Below are positions 36,422-49,558 of a stretch of DNA of 64,000 nt, one piece after another. Both the position numbers and the translations under genes were made by a program. Position 1 is the first letter of the stretch, and each line of letters starts with the position of its first letter. This stretch comes from Proteus vulgaris (GTDB lineage Bacteria; Pseudomonadota; Gammaproteobacteria; Enterobacterales; Enterobacteriaceae), in assembly GCF_033708015.1 (NCBI RefSeq), contig NZ_CP137920.1:930001-994000 (forward strand), written 5' to 3'. The notes below the pieces were generated by a model. The model saw nothing but the letters and a program-made list of their open reading frames with translations, was not told the DNA's origin and did not search any database.

Positions 36422-39400
36422 ATGAATAAGCATTGTTATCGTCTTATCTTCAGTCGTACTCATGGGGAATTACGTGTTGTCTCAGAATTAACGAAAAGCC
36501 ACAGTAGTGAGGCGGGGCAAACACGAGGCTCTCAAAGGGCTCGTCTATGGGTTACCCTTCGGCGCGGTGCTTTATTACTCTGGTTAGCATTAGGCAGTCA
36601 GAGTGCATTGGCAGAAAGTATTGTTGCTGATAACAACGCGCCTCAACATCAACGCCCAGAAGTGATTAATACTCAAAATGGGCTACCTCAAGTCAATATT
36701 GTAGCGCCGAATGACGCAGGTATTTCCCATAATCAATATAAACAGTTCGATGTTGATCAACGCGGTGCGATTTTAAATAACTCAGCGGTCATGACTTCAA
36801 CACAGACCGCAGGCATGATCCAAGGTAACGTCAATCTTGATCCGAACAAAGCGCCAGCTCGCGTTATTTTAAATGAAGTTAACAGTAATAACCCAAGCCA
36901 ATTGAAAGGATTTATTGAAGTTGCTGGTGGCAAAGCCCAAGTGATTATCGCTAACCCGTCAGGCATTATCTGTAATGGTTGCGGCACGATTAATGCGGGT
37001 CGAATGACGTTAACAACGGGTAAACCACAACTTAATCATGATGGTAGTTTAGCGGGATATCGCGTTGAAAGTGGTGTTATTCATATTGAAGGTGGTGGGT
37101 TAAATGGAGATAGTCGCCATGATACACAATACGTTGATCTGCTCACCCAAGCGGTAAAAATCAATGCAGGCGTGTGGGCAAAAGAAAAAATTGAAGTTGT
37201 CGCAGGGCGTAATCACATCGATACACAAAACAAAGCCACAGCACTTGACCCAAAAGATAATGCTATTAAACCTGAATTTGCCATTGATATGGGACAAATA
37301 GGGGGAATGTACAGTGGTCAAATCCGTATGGTGGGGACGGAAGACGGCGTGGGGGTACGCAATCAAGGTGGTCATCTACAAGCCAATAAAACCTTAACAG
37401 TGACAAGCCAAGGGCAACTCGTTTGGCAGTCAACAAAAACGCAAGAAGCAGTGACACAAGCAGGTGGCGATATTAACCTGATTGCCAAAGAAGATCTTAT
37501 TCATCAAGGTAAACTTCATAGTGGCGGTCAGTTACGTGTAGAAAGTCAAGACGGTGCGTTGAAACAATCAGGCACATTAGCCGCAACAAAAGACGTGACT
37601 TTAATTGCCCAAAAAGAGATCCAAACACAAGGAAATTTACTGGCGGGCAGTGATCTTAATAGCCAAATCATCCAAGACGCAAATCTCACCTTAAACAGCC
37701 AAAATAATATTCGCGCTCAAGGTAATTTACTGAATAAAAAAGTGATTAATATTACGGCAAAACAGGTCGATTTAAGCCAAAGCCAAATTGCTACTTCAAC
37801 GTTAGCGATAAAAGCAACACAAGGTGATGCTCGTTTAGACAATACACGAGTTGATACCCATAAAGTTGATGTTATCGCAACGGAGGATATTTCTTCTCAA
37901 CAAGCCAAAATAAAAGCCCAATCTTGGGATATCAGTGGCAATCATCTCTTTAACCAAAAAGGCATTTGGACGCAAACAGGAAAAAGTGAAAGTCGTTTTG
38001 CATTAAAAGGCCTATTTGATAATACGAAAGGCAGTGTTGAAGCTTATCAATTATCCCTTAATGGCCAAGACTTAAATAATACCGATGGGCGTTTAGTGAC
38101 GTTAAATAACTCGCAACAATATTGGCAATTTCATCAATCGATAAATAATCAGCGTGGCGAGTTAGGGAATAATGGGAATTTACAGCTTGATACTCAACAT
38201 CTTAATAATGAGTCAGGGAGTATTAAAAGCCCAACGCAATTAAAAATAACAGCAAAATCAGGGATTAATAATCAAAAAGGTCAGCTTCTTTCTGGTGAAC
38301 AGCTTATTTTAAATACGGACAATTCTCTTAATAATCAATCAGGAAAAATAAACAGTAACCAAATTGACATTAAGACGTCTTTATTCAATAACACGCAAGG
38401 ACAGCTAGTTGGTCAAGATACTTTAACGCTTTCTACCCAAAAGACATTAACCAATACTCAAGGTTTTATTGGTGCGGGTAAAGCATTAACGTTGTCTGCA
38501 CAAGGTGGTTTAAATAATCAAGCAGGCATTGTGCAAAGCGAATCTCTATTTAAACTTGTTGCCAACCATATTGATAATCAAGAAGGACAATTACTTTCTG
38601 GTCATCAAATGAAGGTGAAAGCAGCTTCATTAATATCATCGAAAGGTAATATCAGTGCAAAAGAGATTGATCTTAATGCAAATACGGTCAGTAATGTTGC
38701 GGGAAAAATTATTGGTCAAGATAGGTTAACGCTCACAACGCATCAATTGCTCGATAATACACAAGGTACATTATTAACAAATAAAGCTTTGGTGCTTTTA
38801 AATAAAAATAACCTTATCAATGATAATGGTCTGATACAAAGTGGCGAAATTGCGAAGATTGATGCTCAAAATATTAGCAATAATCAAGGTAAGCTTCTTG
38901 CTGGTCAACAGATAACATTAACCACTCCAAAAAACCTCGATAACCCAAAAGGTGAAATCAGCGCCAAATCGTTAGCCGTCACCACCGATCAGTTAACAAA
39001 CCAACAAGGTAAATTGATTGCCACTGACAATCTCGACCTTATTGCTCACCAATCGCTTAATAATACTCACGGTTTATTGGAAGCAGGGAAAACACTAAAG
39101 ATAACCACCGCAGGACGTTGGAATAATCAAGAAGGGATCACCCAAGCAGGGCATCAAATTATTGCCAGTGCTGATACCATTGATAATACCCAAGGGCAGT
39201 TACAATCAGGGGATAAACTTACCTTCAAGACGACTCATGATGTCATCAATACATTAGGTAAAATAACCGCACAACACCTTTTACAGTGGCAAGGTCACGA
39301 TAATAGCCAATTTAATAATAATAACGGGTTACTGCGAAGTAATGGTACGCTAACGTTAGAAGGCGGGGCACTGAGCAATCAACAGCAAGGCAATATCTTT

Positions 39401-42400
39401 AGCCAAAAGGCGCTACAGTTAGTGCTAAAAGGTGATTTACTTAATCAACATGGCAAAATCACGAGTAATGAAAATAGTGTGATTAAAGCGAATAATCTTA
39501 TCAATACACAAGGTGAGATAAATTCCCTTAATACACTCAATATTGATTTATTGGAGCAACTGGATAATCGTCAAGGTCGTCTGTTCAGTCAATCGTCACA
39601 ACGCTTACACGCTACCGATATTCTCAACATCAAAGGATGGATGGGCAGTTTAGGCGAGTGGTCTGCAAAAGCATCAGCCTTTAATAACCAAACGGGACAA
39701 ATACAGAGCCAAAAAGAGGCCTCTTTAGTTGCTAATACCTTTGATAATACAAATGGATTGCTTCAATCTAGCGATAGCGCTCAATTACGTATTGCTAAGA
39801 GTATAAACAATACCCAAGGTAAAATTAGTGCACAGAATACAGTTGATGCACAAGGTACACAGCCTAACGGTGCTATTGAAACGGTTAACAATATTGCTGG
39901 TCAATGGTTAGCAGGCAACAGACTCAATTTACATGTACTCAATCTCGACAATTCACTGCATGGCTTGTTATATAGTCAACAGCATACACAGTTAGCGGTG
40001 GATAATGCCCTGAATAATCGACAAGGAAAAATTCAAAGCGGTGATAATCTCACCTTAACCGCCAAAACGCTATACAACCAATCAGGTTCAATTGATGGTC
40101 AGCAAGGGATAACGCTGACGCTAGCGGATTTACTCGATAACTCACAGGGTAAAATAAGAAGTAATCAACACCAATCCATTTATGGCTCTAGAATTCAAAA
40201 CCATCAAGGCCATATCAGTAGCCAAGGCACACTTACCGTCAATGCCACACAGCTTGATAATGACCAAGGTCTGTTGATTAGCCAACAAAACAGTGGCTAC
40301 CATCTTGAACGTGTGAATAATCAGAACGGTAAAATACACAGCGGTCAAGGGTTAACCCTCACCGCAGATACGCTCCAAAATCAGCAAGGTCAGCTGGTTT
40401 CAACACAATCACTGACTATCAATACAGCGCAATTAGATAATCACAATCACGGTGTTTTAAATAGCCAAGCGGCATTAAATCTCATCACGACTAACCTTAA
40501 TAACCGTGATAACGGTTTAATTTGGGGAACGATGCAAAATACGATTTCAGCAAAAAATATCGATAATACCCAAGGCCGTTTACAGAGCTATGGCGCATTG
40601 ACCTTAGATAATCTGACGTCACTAGATAACCCAAAAGGGCATATTTTAGCTAATGGGGCGATTGCGATAAATGCGAAAGACGTCCCTATTGCCTCAACCT
40701 TAATATTATTGAATCAGCGTGGCGTTATTCAAAGTAGTGATAAGCTTACGTTGAATACTCAGACGTTAGATAATCAAGGTGGTACCTTACAAAGCCAAAA
40801 TGCATTAGCGCTGACAGCAAACCAAGATTATACCCAACGTGATGGTGATATCCTCAGTAGTAATCAATCCGTTTCCCTTTCTATTTCTGGCGTATTTACG
40901 AATTTAGCTGACTGGTTATTACCCGCTTCACTGACGATAAAAAGCCAAGATGTGATCAACTCAGGCTCGTTAGTCAGCCGAGCACTAAATCTCAACACAG
41001 GGTTACTGAAAAACCGCGGACGTCTTGAGTCTGATGATTTTACGTTTAACCTTACAACGCTAGATAATACCGCCGCTATTATGGGCGATAATGCAGTTAT
41101 TCACGCCCAATTAATCGACAACAATAGTAAAAATGCCGTTATTGCGATGACGCAATCGCTCGATTTAACCGCGAGCAATAACCTGATAAATCATAACAGC
41201 GCATTGATTTACAGTGGTGATACGTTATCGCTTACCAGCCCAGAGATTGAAAATAAAGCCAGCTTTATTGAAGCCGAAGGTGATATGGTAATCAAAGCTG
41301 ACCAACTCCGTAATTTACGTGAAGGACTGGAGATAGAGCGAGAAGCGGAAAAAAAGGATTATCGTTGGCATCGTTACCATTATTTCTGGCGTTCTTATAA
41401 TTCAAAAGTTATTACAGATCCCACACCTTTTGCGCCTACAACCCAAAAGTTAACGTTTAATGATGATAATGCTGTTCTTAATAATAAATATGGAACATTA
41501 ACAGCAATAGATGCCTCAGGTAAAAGAGCTCAGGTTCTTGTTAATAATGAAAATGACAACACACCGATAAGCTTGTGGGTGCATTACGAATCACTGATCC
41601 CAAATAGTGACGACACCTATAATATGACTTTTTATCAGACAACAGGATTTGAACAGATAAATGGCGTTCCTACACCGTATCATAATACGGTATGGAGAGA
41701 ATTCTCAGGCGAACCTCGTATTGAACAATGGGATCCAAATATACATGTAAGTAGCTATGATCTAAAACTTATTCGTGATTATAGTAATTTCCGTGAACGC
41801 ACAGTATCAGGCACAGCAACACGAGATAAATTAATTTCTGAAGGTATTGGCGCTCGTATTCTCTCGGGTGGCAATATGAACCTTAATATTTCAGGGCTAT
41901 TGCTTAATGATGCCGGTGTGATCACCTCGATGGGAAATCAATCCATTGATGGAAAAGCTAAAATAGAGAATAACGCCTATTCTGTTAATGAACGCCGCCA
42001 AGAGTATATTGTCGATCACTACGATAAGGATACCAAGCACTGGTACCCAAGCTTTAATCATGATGAGACTACAGCATTAGCTACCATTGATAGCATCATT
42101 TCAGGCAATGGTAATGTCACAATTAAAGGGGCATCAATCACTAATACTACGGTGAATGCCGCGCAAATTAACACGCTTGAAGCTGCATTAAAAGCCGTTG
42201 AAGCAGAGCGCGCAGAATTCGAGCGTAATCCGCTGGGATTTAATATTGATGGCGTGGATAAGCAAACCCTCACTACCGAAATAAAAACCAGTGATAAAAC
42301 AGACTTAACCCATACGGATGTGACCTCGCCTTTAACGCGTCCACTTTTACCGTCTGAAATCGCGCTGACTGAAAAACAACATTTAGGCAATGTGATCACC

Positions 42401-45400
42401 GATCTTCCTGACAATGCTCTCTTCCGACAAAATATCGCCCCCGATAATCCATTCTTAATTGTGACGGACGAACGTTTTACCAGCCGTAATAAATTTATTA
42501 GCAGTGATTATTTACTGAGTCGGGTGGGCTACGATCCAGCGCAAGTGCATAAACGATTAGGGGATGGCTATTACGAACAACGTCTTGTGCGTGAACAAGT
42601 CTTAAAATTGACGGGGCGCCCTTCGCTGTATGAAGGTGACGCCATGGCACAATATCAACATTTGATGAATAATGGTGCGAAAGTCGCGAGCAATTTTCAG
42701 TTACGTCCTGGCGTGGCCTTAACGCCTGAACAAATTGCGGCATTGCAGCAAGATATTGTGTGGTTAGTCAGTGAAACAGTCGATACCGCCCAAGGCCTTC
42801 AAACGGTATTGGTACCCAAAGTTTATTTAGCCAATAAAACGTTAGATTTATTAAGTCGTGGCGCACTCGTTAGCGGTAATAATTTACATCTTTCCGCCGA
42901 AAGCATTGATAATGCAGGGCAACTATTGGCGAATAAAGGGCTAGAGATTGAGGCCAACCAATTCACACATCAAGGCGGGGATATTCATGCACAAAATATC
43001 ACAGTTCAAGCCGATAGCATTAATTTAAGCACCAACCTGCAAGATGCCTTGCGTCAAGCCACAATGAGTGGGACAGATATCACCTTAAAAGGGCATGATA
43101 TTCAACTGCAAGGGACAAAACTGGATGCCTTAAAAGACATTAATCTAAATGCCCGTGATAATCTCACTATCACTACAGCAAAAAGTGCGCATTCGGGTGA
43201 ATTTGATGTGATATCGGGTTCAATGGGAAGTCGGACTGAAAGTTTTATAGAGGAGCCGGGTGAACATCGTCTTGCGCATATTAGCGGTGAATGGCAACGA
43301 GCACAAGGAAGCGAGCTGAACGTCGGCGGTAACCTCAATCTCACCGCGGGGAAAGATGTCACACTGCAAGGCAGTCAAGTCAAAGCAGGTGAACAGCTTA
43401 CTGTAAATGCAGGTGAAAACCTCAATATCCTTGCTGACAGTACCACAACCAAAAGCCACCTTGATGCCAATAGTAAAAGCACCTCTGTGAGCAATACCCG
43501 TGAAGAAGCGCGTTTGCAATTAAGTACACTCAGTGGCGATAAAGGCGTCAGCCTAAATGTGGGGCACACCTTGACAGCACAAGGTGCTCAAGTAGATAGC
43601 ACCGAAGGTAAAACCACCGTTCGTGCTCAAGATGTAGAGATCCACTCCGTCACACAACAGATTGAAGACAGTGACTATCAGCATTCAGGCGGAGGACGTA
43701 AAAGTTACAGTCGTCTTGTGGATACCGCCCAAGAAATCGTGGTTGGAAGCACCTTTAGCGGACAGCAAGGTGTTGCGATTACCGCCCGTGAGGGTGATAT
43801 CAATTTAACAGGTAGCACTTTACACAGTGAAAAAGGGGCTATTGATTTAAGCACCACACAAAATATTAATCTCAATACCGCGACAGAAACCCATACGGAG
43901 TTTTTAGAAGAACATTCAAAGAGTAAAGGATTTTTAAATTCTAGCCAGACTCATACTCTCCAAAATGATCGTGTTACACGAGAACAAGGCAGTATGCTCA
44001 GTGGTGAGCAAGTCAATATTCAAGCGGGTAACGATATTCAAGTTACAGGCTCTTCGGTGGTCGCAGAAAACGATGTCAGCTTAACCGCGGGTAACAATGT
44101 CGATATCACCGCTGCGACCGAGACCGACTCGCATTATCTCCTCGAAGAGAAGAAAAAAAGCGGTCTAATGAGTAGCGGTGGCATTGGCTTTAATGTCGGT
44201 AAACAATCCTCCCGCCATGAAGTGGATGAAAAAGGCATCACCCAAAGCCAAAGTGTCAGCACTATTGGCAGCACACAAGGTAATGTCAATATCACCGCTA
44301 GCAACAAACTGCATGTGGGCGGCGCTGACCTGATTACCCAAAAAGACTTAAATCTCACGGGCGATAGCGTCCAAATCGACCTAGGCTATGATAAACGTAC
44401 TCGCACCGAAACCTTTGAAACCAAGCAAAGTGGGTTTGGTGTTGCACTCTCTGGCAGTGCAGGTAGCGCCCTCAATACTGCCGTCAGCACCGCACAACAA
44501 GCTCGCAAAGAAAGTGACGGTCGTTTAAGTGCTCTACAAAACACCAAAGCGGTGTTATCGGGTGTTCAAGCCCAGCAAGCGGTTGAGTTAGATGGGCTGA
44601 AAACTGATGTTGCAAATGCACACAACCTTGCCAACAACCTTAAACCGGGCGATGAAGGCTATCAAAAAGGCGCCACCAATACAGTTGGTGTCAGTGTGTC
44701 TTACGGCAGCCAATCGTCGAAAAGCAAAACCCATACCGACAGCCGCCAGTCGCAAGGCAGCACCTTAAATGCCGGACAAAATCTGTCGATTATCGCAACG
44801 GGTAAAAATAAAGACAGCAACCCAGACAGCGGTAATATCACGGTCGCCGGCAGTGAACTCAAAGCCGGTAAAGACTTATCACTGTCTGCCACACAAGATA
44901 TCAACCTTGTTTCTGCCCAAAACACCGAGCAAACTACCCGCCAAAACAGCAACAAAGGCGGCAGTATCGGCGTTGGTGTAGGTGTGGGTGCTGGTGGCTA
45001 CGGGGTCAATGTCTCCGCTTCCGTTAACCAAGGCAAGGGCCATGAAAATGGTAATGGACTCACTCACACCGAGACCACGTTAGATGTAGGCAATAAACTC
45101 ACCTTAAACAGTGGACAAGATACCACCCTCAAAGGCGCTCAAGTCAGTGGCGAACAAATCACTATCAATGTCGGTCGTGACCTCACTTTACAAAGTGAGC
45201 AAGACAGTGACCGTTATGACGCCAAACAGCAAGAGGTCAGCGTCGGTGGCGGTTACACGATAGGGGGCACGCCAAACATCAATATTAGTGCCAGCAAAGA
45301 CAAAATACACAGTAACTACGACAGTGTGAAAGAACAAACCGGTATTTTTGCGGGTAAAGAGGGCTTTGATATCCATGTCAAAGACCATACTCAGCTTGCC

Positions 45401-47287
45401 GGTGCTGTGATTGCGTCGACGGCGGACAAAGATAAAAATAGCCTCGATACGGGCACATTAGGCTGGAAAGATATCGACAACAAAGCTGACTTTACCGCCG
45501 AGCACACGGGTGGCTCGATTGGCACCGGTGGCCCAATTGGTAGCCAACTCCTTACTAATGCCGCCGGCGGATTATTATCTAATGCCAATAACAGCGGACA
45601 GACTGAAGGCACTACCCACGCTGCCATCTCTGAGGGGAAATGGTTAATCCGTGATACGGATAATCAAACGCAAGATATCACTCAACTCAGTCGTGATACC
45701 GACCATGCCAATGACGGCAGCATCAACCCGATATTCGATAAAGAAAAAGAGCAAAATCGCTTAAAACAAGCGCAACTGATTGGCGAAATTGGCAATCAGA
45801 CCATGGATATCATCCGCACCGAAGGAAATATTGCGGGCTATAAAGCCCAAAAAGACCCGGAAGCACTGGCGGTGGCGAAACTGCAATTAGAAGCCGATGG
45901 AAAAGTCCCAACGGATAAGGACATTCAACAGCGAGCCTACAAAAATGCCATGGCACAATACGGTACAGGCAGTGATTTCCAGAAAGCTGCTCAAGCGGTG
46001 ACAGGATTACTGCAAGGGCTTGCGGGTGATAACTTAGCCGGTGCATTGGCAAATGCCTCATCACCGTACTTAGCAAATAAGATTAAAGAGCTGACAACTG
46101 ACCCTGCTACTGGTGAGGTTAATAAAGGAACCAATGCCATGGCACATGCTATGTTAGGCGCCGTAGTCGCTGAGCTGAATAACCAATCTGCTGCTGCGGG
46201 TGGATTAGGTGCAGGCGGTGGCGAGCTGTCCGCTCATGTTATCTTAAACACTCTCTTCCCGGGCAAGAAGGTTTCAGACTTAACCGAAAGTGAGAAACAG
46301 CAAGTCAGCGCACTGAGCCAATTGGCTTCTGGTCTTGCTGGTGGACTGACTACCGGTGATATGGCTGGTGCAATTACTGGCTCGCAAGCTGGGAAAAATG
46401 CGGTTGAGAATAATGCGCTCAGTGATCTTCTTGAAGCTCAAGTGGCGGGTAAAACACCTCAGAAAGTCGCAGAGGAACGGATAAATGCAGAAATTGAGCA
46501 TTACAAGAAAGAAAACTGTGCAGGAATGAGCACAGGTGCATGCTCAGCAAAAATGGCAGAAGATCGAGACAAATTCTTCAGAGAAGCAGCCTCTTTAGGA
46601 ATTGATTTCGTGCCAGTGGTCGGTGATTTTAAAAGTTTTGCTGAAGCTGATGGCTGGATTGATTACACGTTAGCTGCTGCGGGTACATTGCCTTTTGCTA
46701 AAATATTCACAAAACCACTGAAAGAAGCCAAATTACTATTAAAAGCCGGCGATCTTGATGGGGCCAATAAACTTATAAAAGAAGCGAGTGATGGTATACC
46801 AACAAAGTTGCCTTCTAATCCAACCTCGCAGTCATCCAGTGGCGCATGGAAGCCAAGTGATTCGAAAATTAATGTAGGCAAGTATCAAATTTCAAATGGA
46901 TCTCCTAATGCGATAGATAAAGGTAACTTAGCTAATCCGATCACTCAGTCCCGTATAAATGTCCAAAATGGTGATTCAAAAGCTGGTTGGGAGCACGTTA
47001 TCAAACGTCATTTTTCTGGAAATTCAAATGCTAGCCAATTTACAATTACTGAATCCGAACTTAAATCATTGTTACAAAATCCAGAGGTAGTAAAGATACC
47101 GATAAGTAAGACTCAAACATCATTGAATAAAGCAACAGGTAAGGAAGAAATATTATATCAACGAACAATCATTTTAGATAAACAAATTGGAATTGATAAA
47201 TTTAGTAATGGTCCTACGAATAAAATGACTATCCTTACTGATAAGCAAGGAAATTTAGTTACAGCAACTCCAGGAGTTATAAATTAA
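36422..47287 (+). CDS. cdiA: CdiA-like contact-dependent inhibition / filamentous haemagglutinin effector
   Basis: A 3621-residue TpsA protein. Residues 1-64 form an extended signal region ([17 protein letters not shown]... ending ALAES). The TPS domain follows, with [12 protein letters not shown] near residue 180. Next are hundreds of residues of FHA-type beta-helix repeats, a Tyr/Pro-enriched non-repeat region (about 1630-2080), and a second repeat block. VENN sits at residues 3328-3331 and marks the start of the exchangeable C-terminus. That tail has a hydrophobic entry segment ([17 protein letters not shown]) and a terminal toxin-like domain of about 110 residues with [10 protein letters not shown]. 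The toxin is probably a nuclease of the BECR/EndoU type, which is inferred from the His-rich motif only. The immunity gene follows at once. Confidence 0.93.
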   Translation: MNKHCYRLIFSRTHGELRVVSELTKSHSSEAGQTRGSQRARLWVTLRRGALLLWLALGSQSALAESIVADNNAPQHQRPEVINTQNGLPQVNIVAPNDAGISHNQYKQFDVDQRGAILNNSAVMTSTQTAGMIQGNVNLDPNKAPARVILNEVNSNNPSQLKGFIEVAGGKAQVIIANPSGIICNGCGTINAGRMTLTTGKPQLNHDGSLAGYRVESGVIHIEGGGLNGDSRHDTQYVDLLTQAVKINAGVWAKEKIEVVAGRNHIDTQNKATALDPKDNAIKPEFAIDMGQIGGMYSGQIRMVGTEDGVGVRNQGGHLQANKTLTVTSQGQLVWQSTKTQEAVTQAGGDINLIAKEDLIHQGKLHSGGQLRVESQDGALKQSGTLAATKDVTLIAQKEIQTQGNLLAGSDLNSQIIQDANLTLNSQNNIRAQGNLLNKKVINITAKQVDLSQSQIATSTLAIKATQGDARLDNTRVDTHKVDVIATEDISSQQAKIKAQSWDISGNHLFNQKGIWTQTGKSESRFALKGLFDNTKGSVEAYQLSLNGQDLNNTDGRLVTLNNSQQYWQFHQSINNQRGELGNNGNLQLDTQHLNNESGSIKSPTQLKITAKSGINNQKGQLLSGEQLILNTDNSLNNQSGKINSNQIDIKTSLFNNTQGQLVGQDTLTLSTQKTLTNTQGFIGAGKALTLSAQGGLNNQAGIVQSESLFKLVANHIDNQEGQLLSGHQMKVKAASLISSKGNISAKEIDLNANTVSNVAGKIIGQDRLTLTTHQLLDNTQGTLLTNKALVLLNKNNLINDNGLIQSGEIAKIDAQNISNNQGKLLAGQQITLTTPKNLDNPKGEISAKSLAVTTDQLTNQQGKLIATDNLDLIAHQSLNNTHGLLEAGKTLKITTAGRWNNQEGITQAGHQIIASADTIDNTQGQLQSGDKLTFKTTHDVINTLGKITAQHLLQWQGHDNSQFNNNNGLLRSNGTLTLEGGALSNQQQGNIFSQKALQLVLKGDLLNQHGKITSNENSVIKANNLINTQGEINSLNTLNIDLLEQLDNRQGRLFSQSSQRLHATDILNIKGWMGSLGEWSAKASAFNNQTGQIQSQKEASLVANTFDNTNGLLQSSDSAQLRIAKSINNTQGKISAQNTVDAQGTQPNGAIETVNNIAGQWLAGNRLNLHVLNLDNSLHGLLYSQQHTQLAVDNALNNRQGKIQSGDNLTLTAKTLYNQSGSIDGQQGITLTLADLLDNSQGKIRSNQHQSIYGSRIQNHQGHISSQGTLTVNATQLDNDQGLLISQQNSGYHLERVNNQNGKIHSGQGLTLTADTLQNQQGQLVSTQSLTINTAQLDNHNHGVLNSQAALNLITTNLNNRDNGLIWGTMQNTISAKNIDNTQGRLQSYGALTLDNLTSLDNPKGHILANGAIAINAKDVPIASTLILLNQRGVIQSSDKLTLNTQTLDNQGGTLQSQNALALTANQDYTQRDGDILSSNQSVSLSISGVFTNLADWLLPASLTIKSQDVINSGSLVSRALNLNTGLLKNRGRLESDDFTFNLTTLDNTAAIMGDNAVIHAQLIDNNSKNAVIAMTQSLDLTASNNLINHNSALIYSGDTLSLTSPEIENKASFIEAEGDMVIKADQLRNLREGLEIEREAEKKDYRWHRYHYFWRSYNSKVITDPTPFAPTTQKLTFNDDNAVLNNKYGTLTAIDASGKRAQVLVNNENDNTPISLWVHYESLIPNSDDTYNMTFYQTTGFEQINGVPTPYHNTVWREFSGEPRIEQWDPNIHVSSYDLKLIRDYSNFRERTVSGTATRDKLISEGIGARILSGGNMNLNISGLLLNDAGVITSMGNQSIDGKAKIENNAYSVNERRQEYIVDHYDKDTKHWYPSFNHDETTALATIDSIISGNGNVTIKGASITNTTVNAAQINTLEAALKAVEAERAEFERNPLGFNIDGVDKQTLTTEIKTSDKTDLTHTDVTSPLTRPLLPSEIALTEKQHLGNVITDLPDNALFRQNIAPDNPFLIVTDERFTSRNKFISSDYLLSRVGYDPAQVHKRLGDGYYEQRLVREQVLKLTGRPSLYEGDAMAQYQHLMNNGAKVASNFQLRPGVALTPEQIAALQQDIVWLVSETVDTAQGLQTVLVPKVYLANKTLDLLSRGALVSGNNLHLSAESIDNAGQLLANKGLEIEANQFTHQGGDIHAQNITVQADSINLSTNLQDALRQATMSGTDITLKGHDIQLQGTKLDALKDINLNARDNLTITTAKSAHSGEFDVISGSMGSRTESFIEEPGEHRLAHISGEWQRAQGSELNVGGNLNLTAGKDVTLQGSQVKAGEQLTVNAGENLNILADSTTTKSHLDANSKSTSVSNTREEARLQLSTLSGDKGVSLNVGHTLTAQGAQVDSTEGKTTVRAQDVEIHSVTQQIEDSDYQHSGGGRKSYSRLVDTAQEIVVGSTFSGQQGVAITAREGDINLTGSTLHSEKGAIDLSTTQNINLNTATETHTEFLEEHSKSKGFLNSSQTHTLQNDRVTREQGSMLSGEQVNIQAGNDIQVTGSSVVAENDVSLTAGNNVDITAATETDSHYLLEEKKKSGLMSSGGIGFNVGKQSSRHEVDEKGITQSQSVSTIGSTQGNVNITASNKLHVGGADLITQKDLNLTGDSVQIDLGYDKRTRTETFETKQSGFGVALSGSAGSALNTAVSTAQQARKESDGRLSALQNTKAVLSGVQAQQAVELDGLKTDVANAHNLANNLKPGDEGYQKGATNTVGVSVSYGSQSSKSKTHTDSRQSQGSTLNAGQNLSIIATGKNKDSNPDSGNITVAGSELKAGKDLSLSATQDINLVSAQNTEQTTRQNSNKGGSIGVGVGVGAGGYGVNVSASVNQGKGHENGNGLTHTETTLDVGNKLTLNSGQDTTLKGAQVSGEQITINVGRDLTLQSEQDSDRYDAKQQEVSVGGGYTIGGTPNINISASKDKIHSNYDSVKEQTGIFAGKEGFDIHVKDHTQLAGAVIASTADKDKNSLDTGTLGWKDIDNKADFTAEHTGGSIGTGGPIGSQLLTNAAGGLLSNANNSGQTEGTTHAAISEGKWLIRDTDNQTQDITQLSRDTDHANDGSINPIFDKEKEQNRLKQAQLIGEIGNQTMDIIRTEGNIAGYKAQKDPEALAVAKLQLEADGKVPTDKDIQQRAYKNAMAQYGTGSDFQKAAQAVTGLLQGLAGDNLAGALANASSPYLANKIKELTTDPATGEVNKGTNAMAHAMLGAVVAELNNQSAAAGGLGAGGGELSAHVILNTLFPGKKVSDLTESEKQQVSALSQLASGLAGGLTTGDMAGAITGSQAGKNAVENNALSDLLEAQVAGKTPQKVAEERINAEIEHYKKENCAGMSTGACSAKMAEDRDKFFREAASLGIDFVPVVGDFKSFAEADGWIDYTLAAAGTLPFAKIFTKPLKEAKLLLKAGDLDGANKLIKEASDGIPTKLPSNPTSQSSSGAWKPSDSKINVGKYQISNGSPNAIDKGNLANPITQSRINVQNGDSKAGWEHVIKRHFSGNSNASQFTITESELKSLLQNPEVVKIPISKTQTSLNKATGKEEILYQRTIILDKQIGIDKFSNGPTNKMTILTDKQGNLVTATPGVIN

Positions 47288-47289
47288 AC

Positions 47290-47604
47290 ATGAATAATAA
47301 TGATGAGTTAATAAAGTTTAAAAAAATTGAAAAAGAAATTATTTTACCATTTCTCCAAAATGAGTTTTCTTTTTTAGATTCGGTAGATATTTTATATCAA
47401 GGAATAGACCAATACGTTGAAATTTATGCTTATTTAGTGAATAAAAAATTTGTAATAGAGTTCGACCTCTCGACTATAGATCATAGTATAACTAAAAATG
47501 AAATTTTGACTGTACAAGAGTATGAAAAAAGCCTTCAAGGGAAAGGGCGAGCTAAAAAAGAAGCTCGTGATTTTTTACGAAAATTAATGCATAAAGAAGT
47601 ATAG
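47290..47604 (+). CDS. cdiI: Probable CdiI immunity protein
   Basis: A 104-residue small cytoplasmic protein with no signal peptide, starting 2 bp after the cdiA stop. It is acidic in the first half and has a basic C-terminus (GKGRAKKEARDFLRKLMHK). No family recognised. Position immediately after a VENN-type toxin tail makes it the cognate immunity protein in essentially all CDI loci. Its base composition is more AT-rich than the cdiA stem, matching the toxin tail, as expected for a module exchanged as a unit. Confidence 0.8.
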   Translation: MNNNDELIKFKKIEKEIILPFLQNEFSFLDSVDILYQGIDQYVEIYAYLVNKKFVIEFDLSTIDHSITKNEILTVQEYEKSLQGKGRAKKEARDFLRKLMHKEV

Positions 47605-47651
47605 CGAATGCACATTAATTAATCATATGCAATTAATTATAAATAATTATT

Positions 47652-48068
47652 GTTGAGAATAACCTCTTCAAACCTACAGGTATAGCTGATTATAGGCAAT
47701 CAGTTTCATCACTAGCGATCTTAATGGCTCAAAATGATGGCAGTATAGAAGAAATCAATGCAGCCCTAACGAAAGTAGCAAAAAGAACACATCCAGAGGG
47801 GAAAAATCCGGCACTTGGAATTTTGATAGCATGGGGTAATCTGACAGGTATTCCGTTTGATGTATTTTTAGCACAGCAGGAAATGACTCCTAAAAAAGCT
47901 ACTGAAATATTAAGCAGAACACTGCCAACAACAGAAGCGAAAGCTCTTCAATTTGTGGCTGCAAAGGCGTATTTAGCTTTTGCAAAAAGCGGTAGGGAAA
48001 TACCCAGTTGGGATGCTGGAACAGGTCAATATAGCTTTAAAGATACTGGCAAAGTGATAGATGTTTAG
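47652..48068 (+). pseudogene. Displaced orphan CdiA C-terminal (toxin) module beginning at VENN
   Basis: Reading from 47652 gives VENNLFKPTGIADYRQSV and continues without interruption to TAG at 48068, 138 residues. There is no start codon before the VENN, as expected of a CDI tail separated from its parent. The reading frame is fully open, so it could be restored by recombination. The tail (RTHPEGKNPALGILIAWGN, then SWDAGTGQYSFKDTGKVIDV) differs from the active toxin and I do not recognise it. An internal ATG at 47724 might permit expression but lacks a ribosome site. No separate immunity gene is evident. Confidence 0.75.
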
Positions 48069-48201
48069 CATCCTAATGGTCAGTTGAGGGTTAGGGTTGG
48101 GTTTACCGTTGTTCGGTAAGTAACCCACAGTATATTGCCTGGTTTTATCCCCCCCTTCTTCTTTAGCTGTCTAGCTTTTAGCCTTACAACTGAGCACTAA
48201 T
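48069..48201. other. Junction sequence between orphan toxin tail and cdiA fragment
   Basis: A non-coding junction. GTTGTTCGGTAAGTAACCCAC at about 48110-48130 recurs with small changes at about 48968-48989 beyond the cdiA fragment, so related sequence flanks the duplicated segment. Confidence 0.5.
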
Positions 48202-48781
48202 GCCAATCGTCGAAAAGCGAAACCCATACCGACAGTCGCCAGTCGCAAAGCAGTACCTTAAATGCCGGACAAAATCTGTCGATTACCGCAACGGGTAAAA
48301 ATAAAGACAGCAACCCAGACGCGGTAATATCACAGTCGTCGATAGTGAACTCAAAGCCGGTAAAGACTTATCACTGTCTGCCACGCAAGATATCAATCTT
48401 GTTTCTGCCCAAAACACCGAGCAAACCACCCGCCAAAACAGCAACAAAGGCGGCAGTATCGGCGTTGGCGTAGGCGTGAGTGCTGGTGGCCCAATTGGCG
48501 ACCAACTCTTCACAAATGTCGCAAGCGGGTTACTCTCTAACGCCAATAACAGCGGCCACGCCGAAGGCACCACGCAATCGGCGGTCAGTGACGGTAGTGT
48601 CATTGTTCGCAATAAAGACAAACAAAAACAGGATATTAACGAGCTCAACCGCGATACTGAGCACGCCAATGACGGCAGTATTAACCCGATATTCGATAAA
48701 GAGCAAAACCGCTTAAAACAAGCGCAACTGATTGGCGAAATTGGCAATCAGGCGATGGATATCACGCAAACCAATGGAATA
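48202..48781 (+). pseudogene. Deleted, frameshifted copy of the cdiA stem
   Basis: Bases 48202-48485 closely match cdiA 44709-44996 and then jump, in the middle of the GGTGGC stretch, to sequence matching cdiA from about 45527 to 45825. So about 530 bp are deleted internally. One frame change is visible near 48318 (GACGCGG in place of GACAGCGG). The part corresponding to cdiA 45601-45670 is clearly diverged, indicating the fragment comes from a related but different cdiA. Homology stops near 48781 within a GATATCACGCAAACC segment. It is a typical remnant of an exchanged CDI module. Confidence 0.85.
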
Positions 48782-49044
48782 TGTGTTTATTATAGAAGAG
48801 AAGTTCAATAAAGCTTTTTTCTTTGACGATCTTACTCTTCCTTAGCCAATCGGATAATCAATTGTCCAGCTTGGTTTGGCGGGTGAAGGTGTAGTGTGTA
48901 CCCATATCAAATCCTAGTTCCTTCAATCATTTACCACTAATTTTGTGTGGGGGGAGGGAGCGTTGTTTGGTAAGTAACTCACTGAATATCGTATTCATTT
49001 TTCTGAATATTCTTTATCTCTCAATACGTTAACATATTCACTAC
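48782..49044. other. Non-coding remnant downstream of cdiA fragment
   Basis: No gene recognised. It contains the second copy of the GTTGTTTGGTAAGTAACTCAC sequence (about 48968-48989). It is likely scar tissue of toxin-module exchange. Confidence 0.4.
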
Positions 49045-49084
49045 TATAACTATAACTATAACTATAACTATAACTATAACTATA
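49045..49084. repeat. 6-bp tandem repeat (TATAAC), about 6.7 copies
   Basis: Six perfect TATAAC units (49045-49080) plus TATA. The array lies just beyond the 3' end of the minus-strand gene 49130-49558 in the CDI/PAAR junction. Confidence 0.93.
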
Positions 49085-49129
49085 TAAATTCTGTATTCAC
49101 TGCATGCACACTATTATATAGGTAAATAT

Positions 49130-49558
49130 TTAGTGAAAATATTGCAAAATAGAGCTCCACCATTTTTTATGTTTTGTTGAAATTAGATAATCATCACTAA
49201 AAGAACCACCACTTAGATAAAAATTATCATAATCCCCAAATTTCTTATCATATTCATATGTTTTTGGTAATACATTTTCTCCACCAATAAGGTGAATGTG
49301 GCTGGCTATAGTGAATGGAGAACTTTGTCCAATATATTTACCTTCTTTGTCATAGAGAACGACAAAAACAGGTTGTTCATTAACTAACCAAAAATAAATA
49401 CCAAAGAAATTGATGGGGGCTGGATGATAATAAGCTACCTGATAATGTTCATTTTTTAATGAAGAAGAATAAAACCAGTTTGTTGTAAAAGTGACATGAG
49501 ATAAAAAAAACCACCATAATAAAAAAAGAGTCAGTAATGGATATTTAATTATTTTCAT
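49130..49558 (-). CDS. DUF6201-like membrane-anchored protein, probable immunity protein
   Basis: A 142-residue protein with one N-terminal hydrophobic span (KYPLLTLFLLWWFFLSHVTF) and a periplasmic domain with DYDNFYLSGGSFSDDYLISTKHKKWW near the end. I recall DUF6201 proteins with this WWFxLS layout accompanying DUF6402 genes. Its start overlaps the effector-like gene by 14 bp, the usual arrangement for effector-immunity pairs. A periplasm-facing immunity protein would suggest the partner acts on the envelope. Function is inferred from context. Confidence 0.65.
   Translation of the reverse strand: MKIIKYPLLTLFLLWWFFLSHVTFTTNWFYSSSLKNEHYQVAYYHPAPINFFGIYFWLVNEQPVFVVLYDKEGKYIGQSSPFTIASHIHLIGGENVLPKTYEYDKKFGDYDNFYLSGGSFSDDYLISTKHKKWWSSILQYFH

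Noticed and set aside
37000..41300. Repeats and many open frames on the opposite strand
   Set aside because: They are the FHA beta-helix repeats of the CdiA-like gene; the minus-strand frames lack ribosome sites and recognisable domains.
48283..48747. A 154-residue minus-strand open frame
   Set aside because: It is the complement of the degraded cdiA copy and mirrors the shadow frame seen opposite cdiA at 44701-44955.
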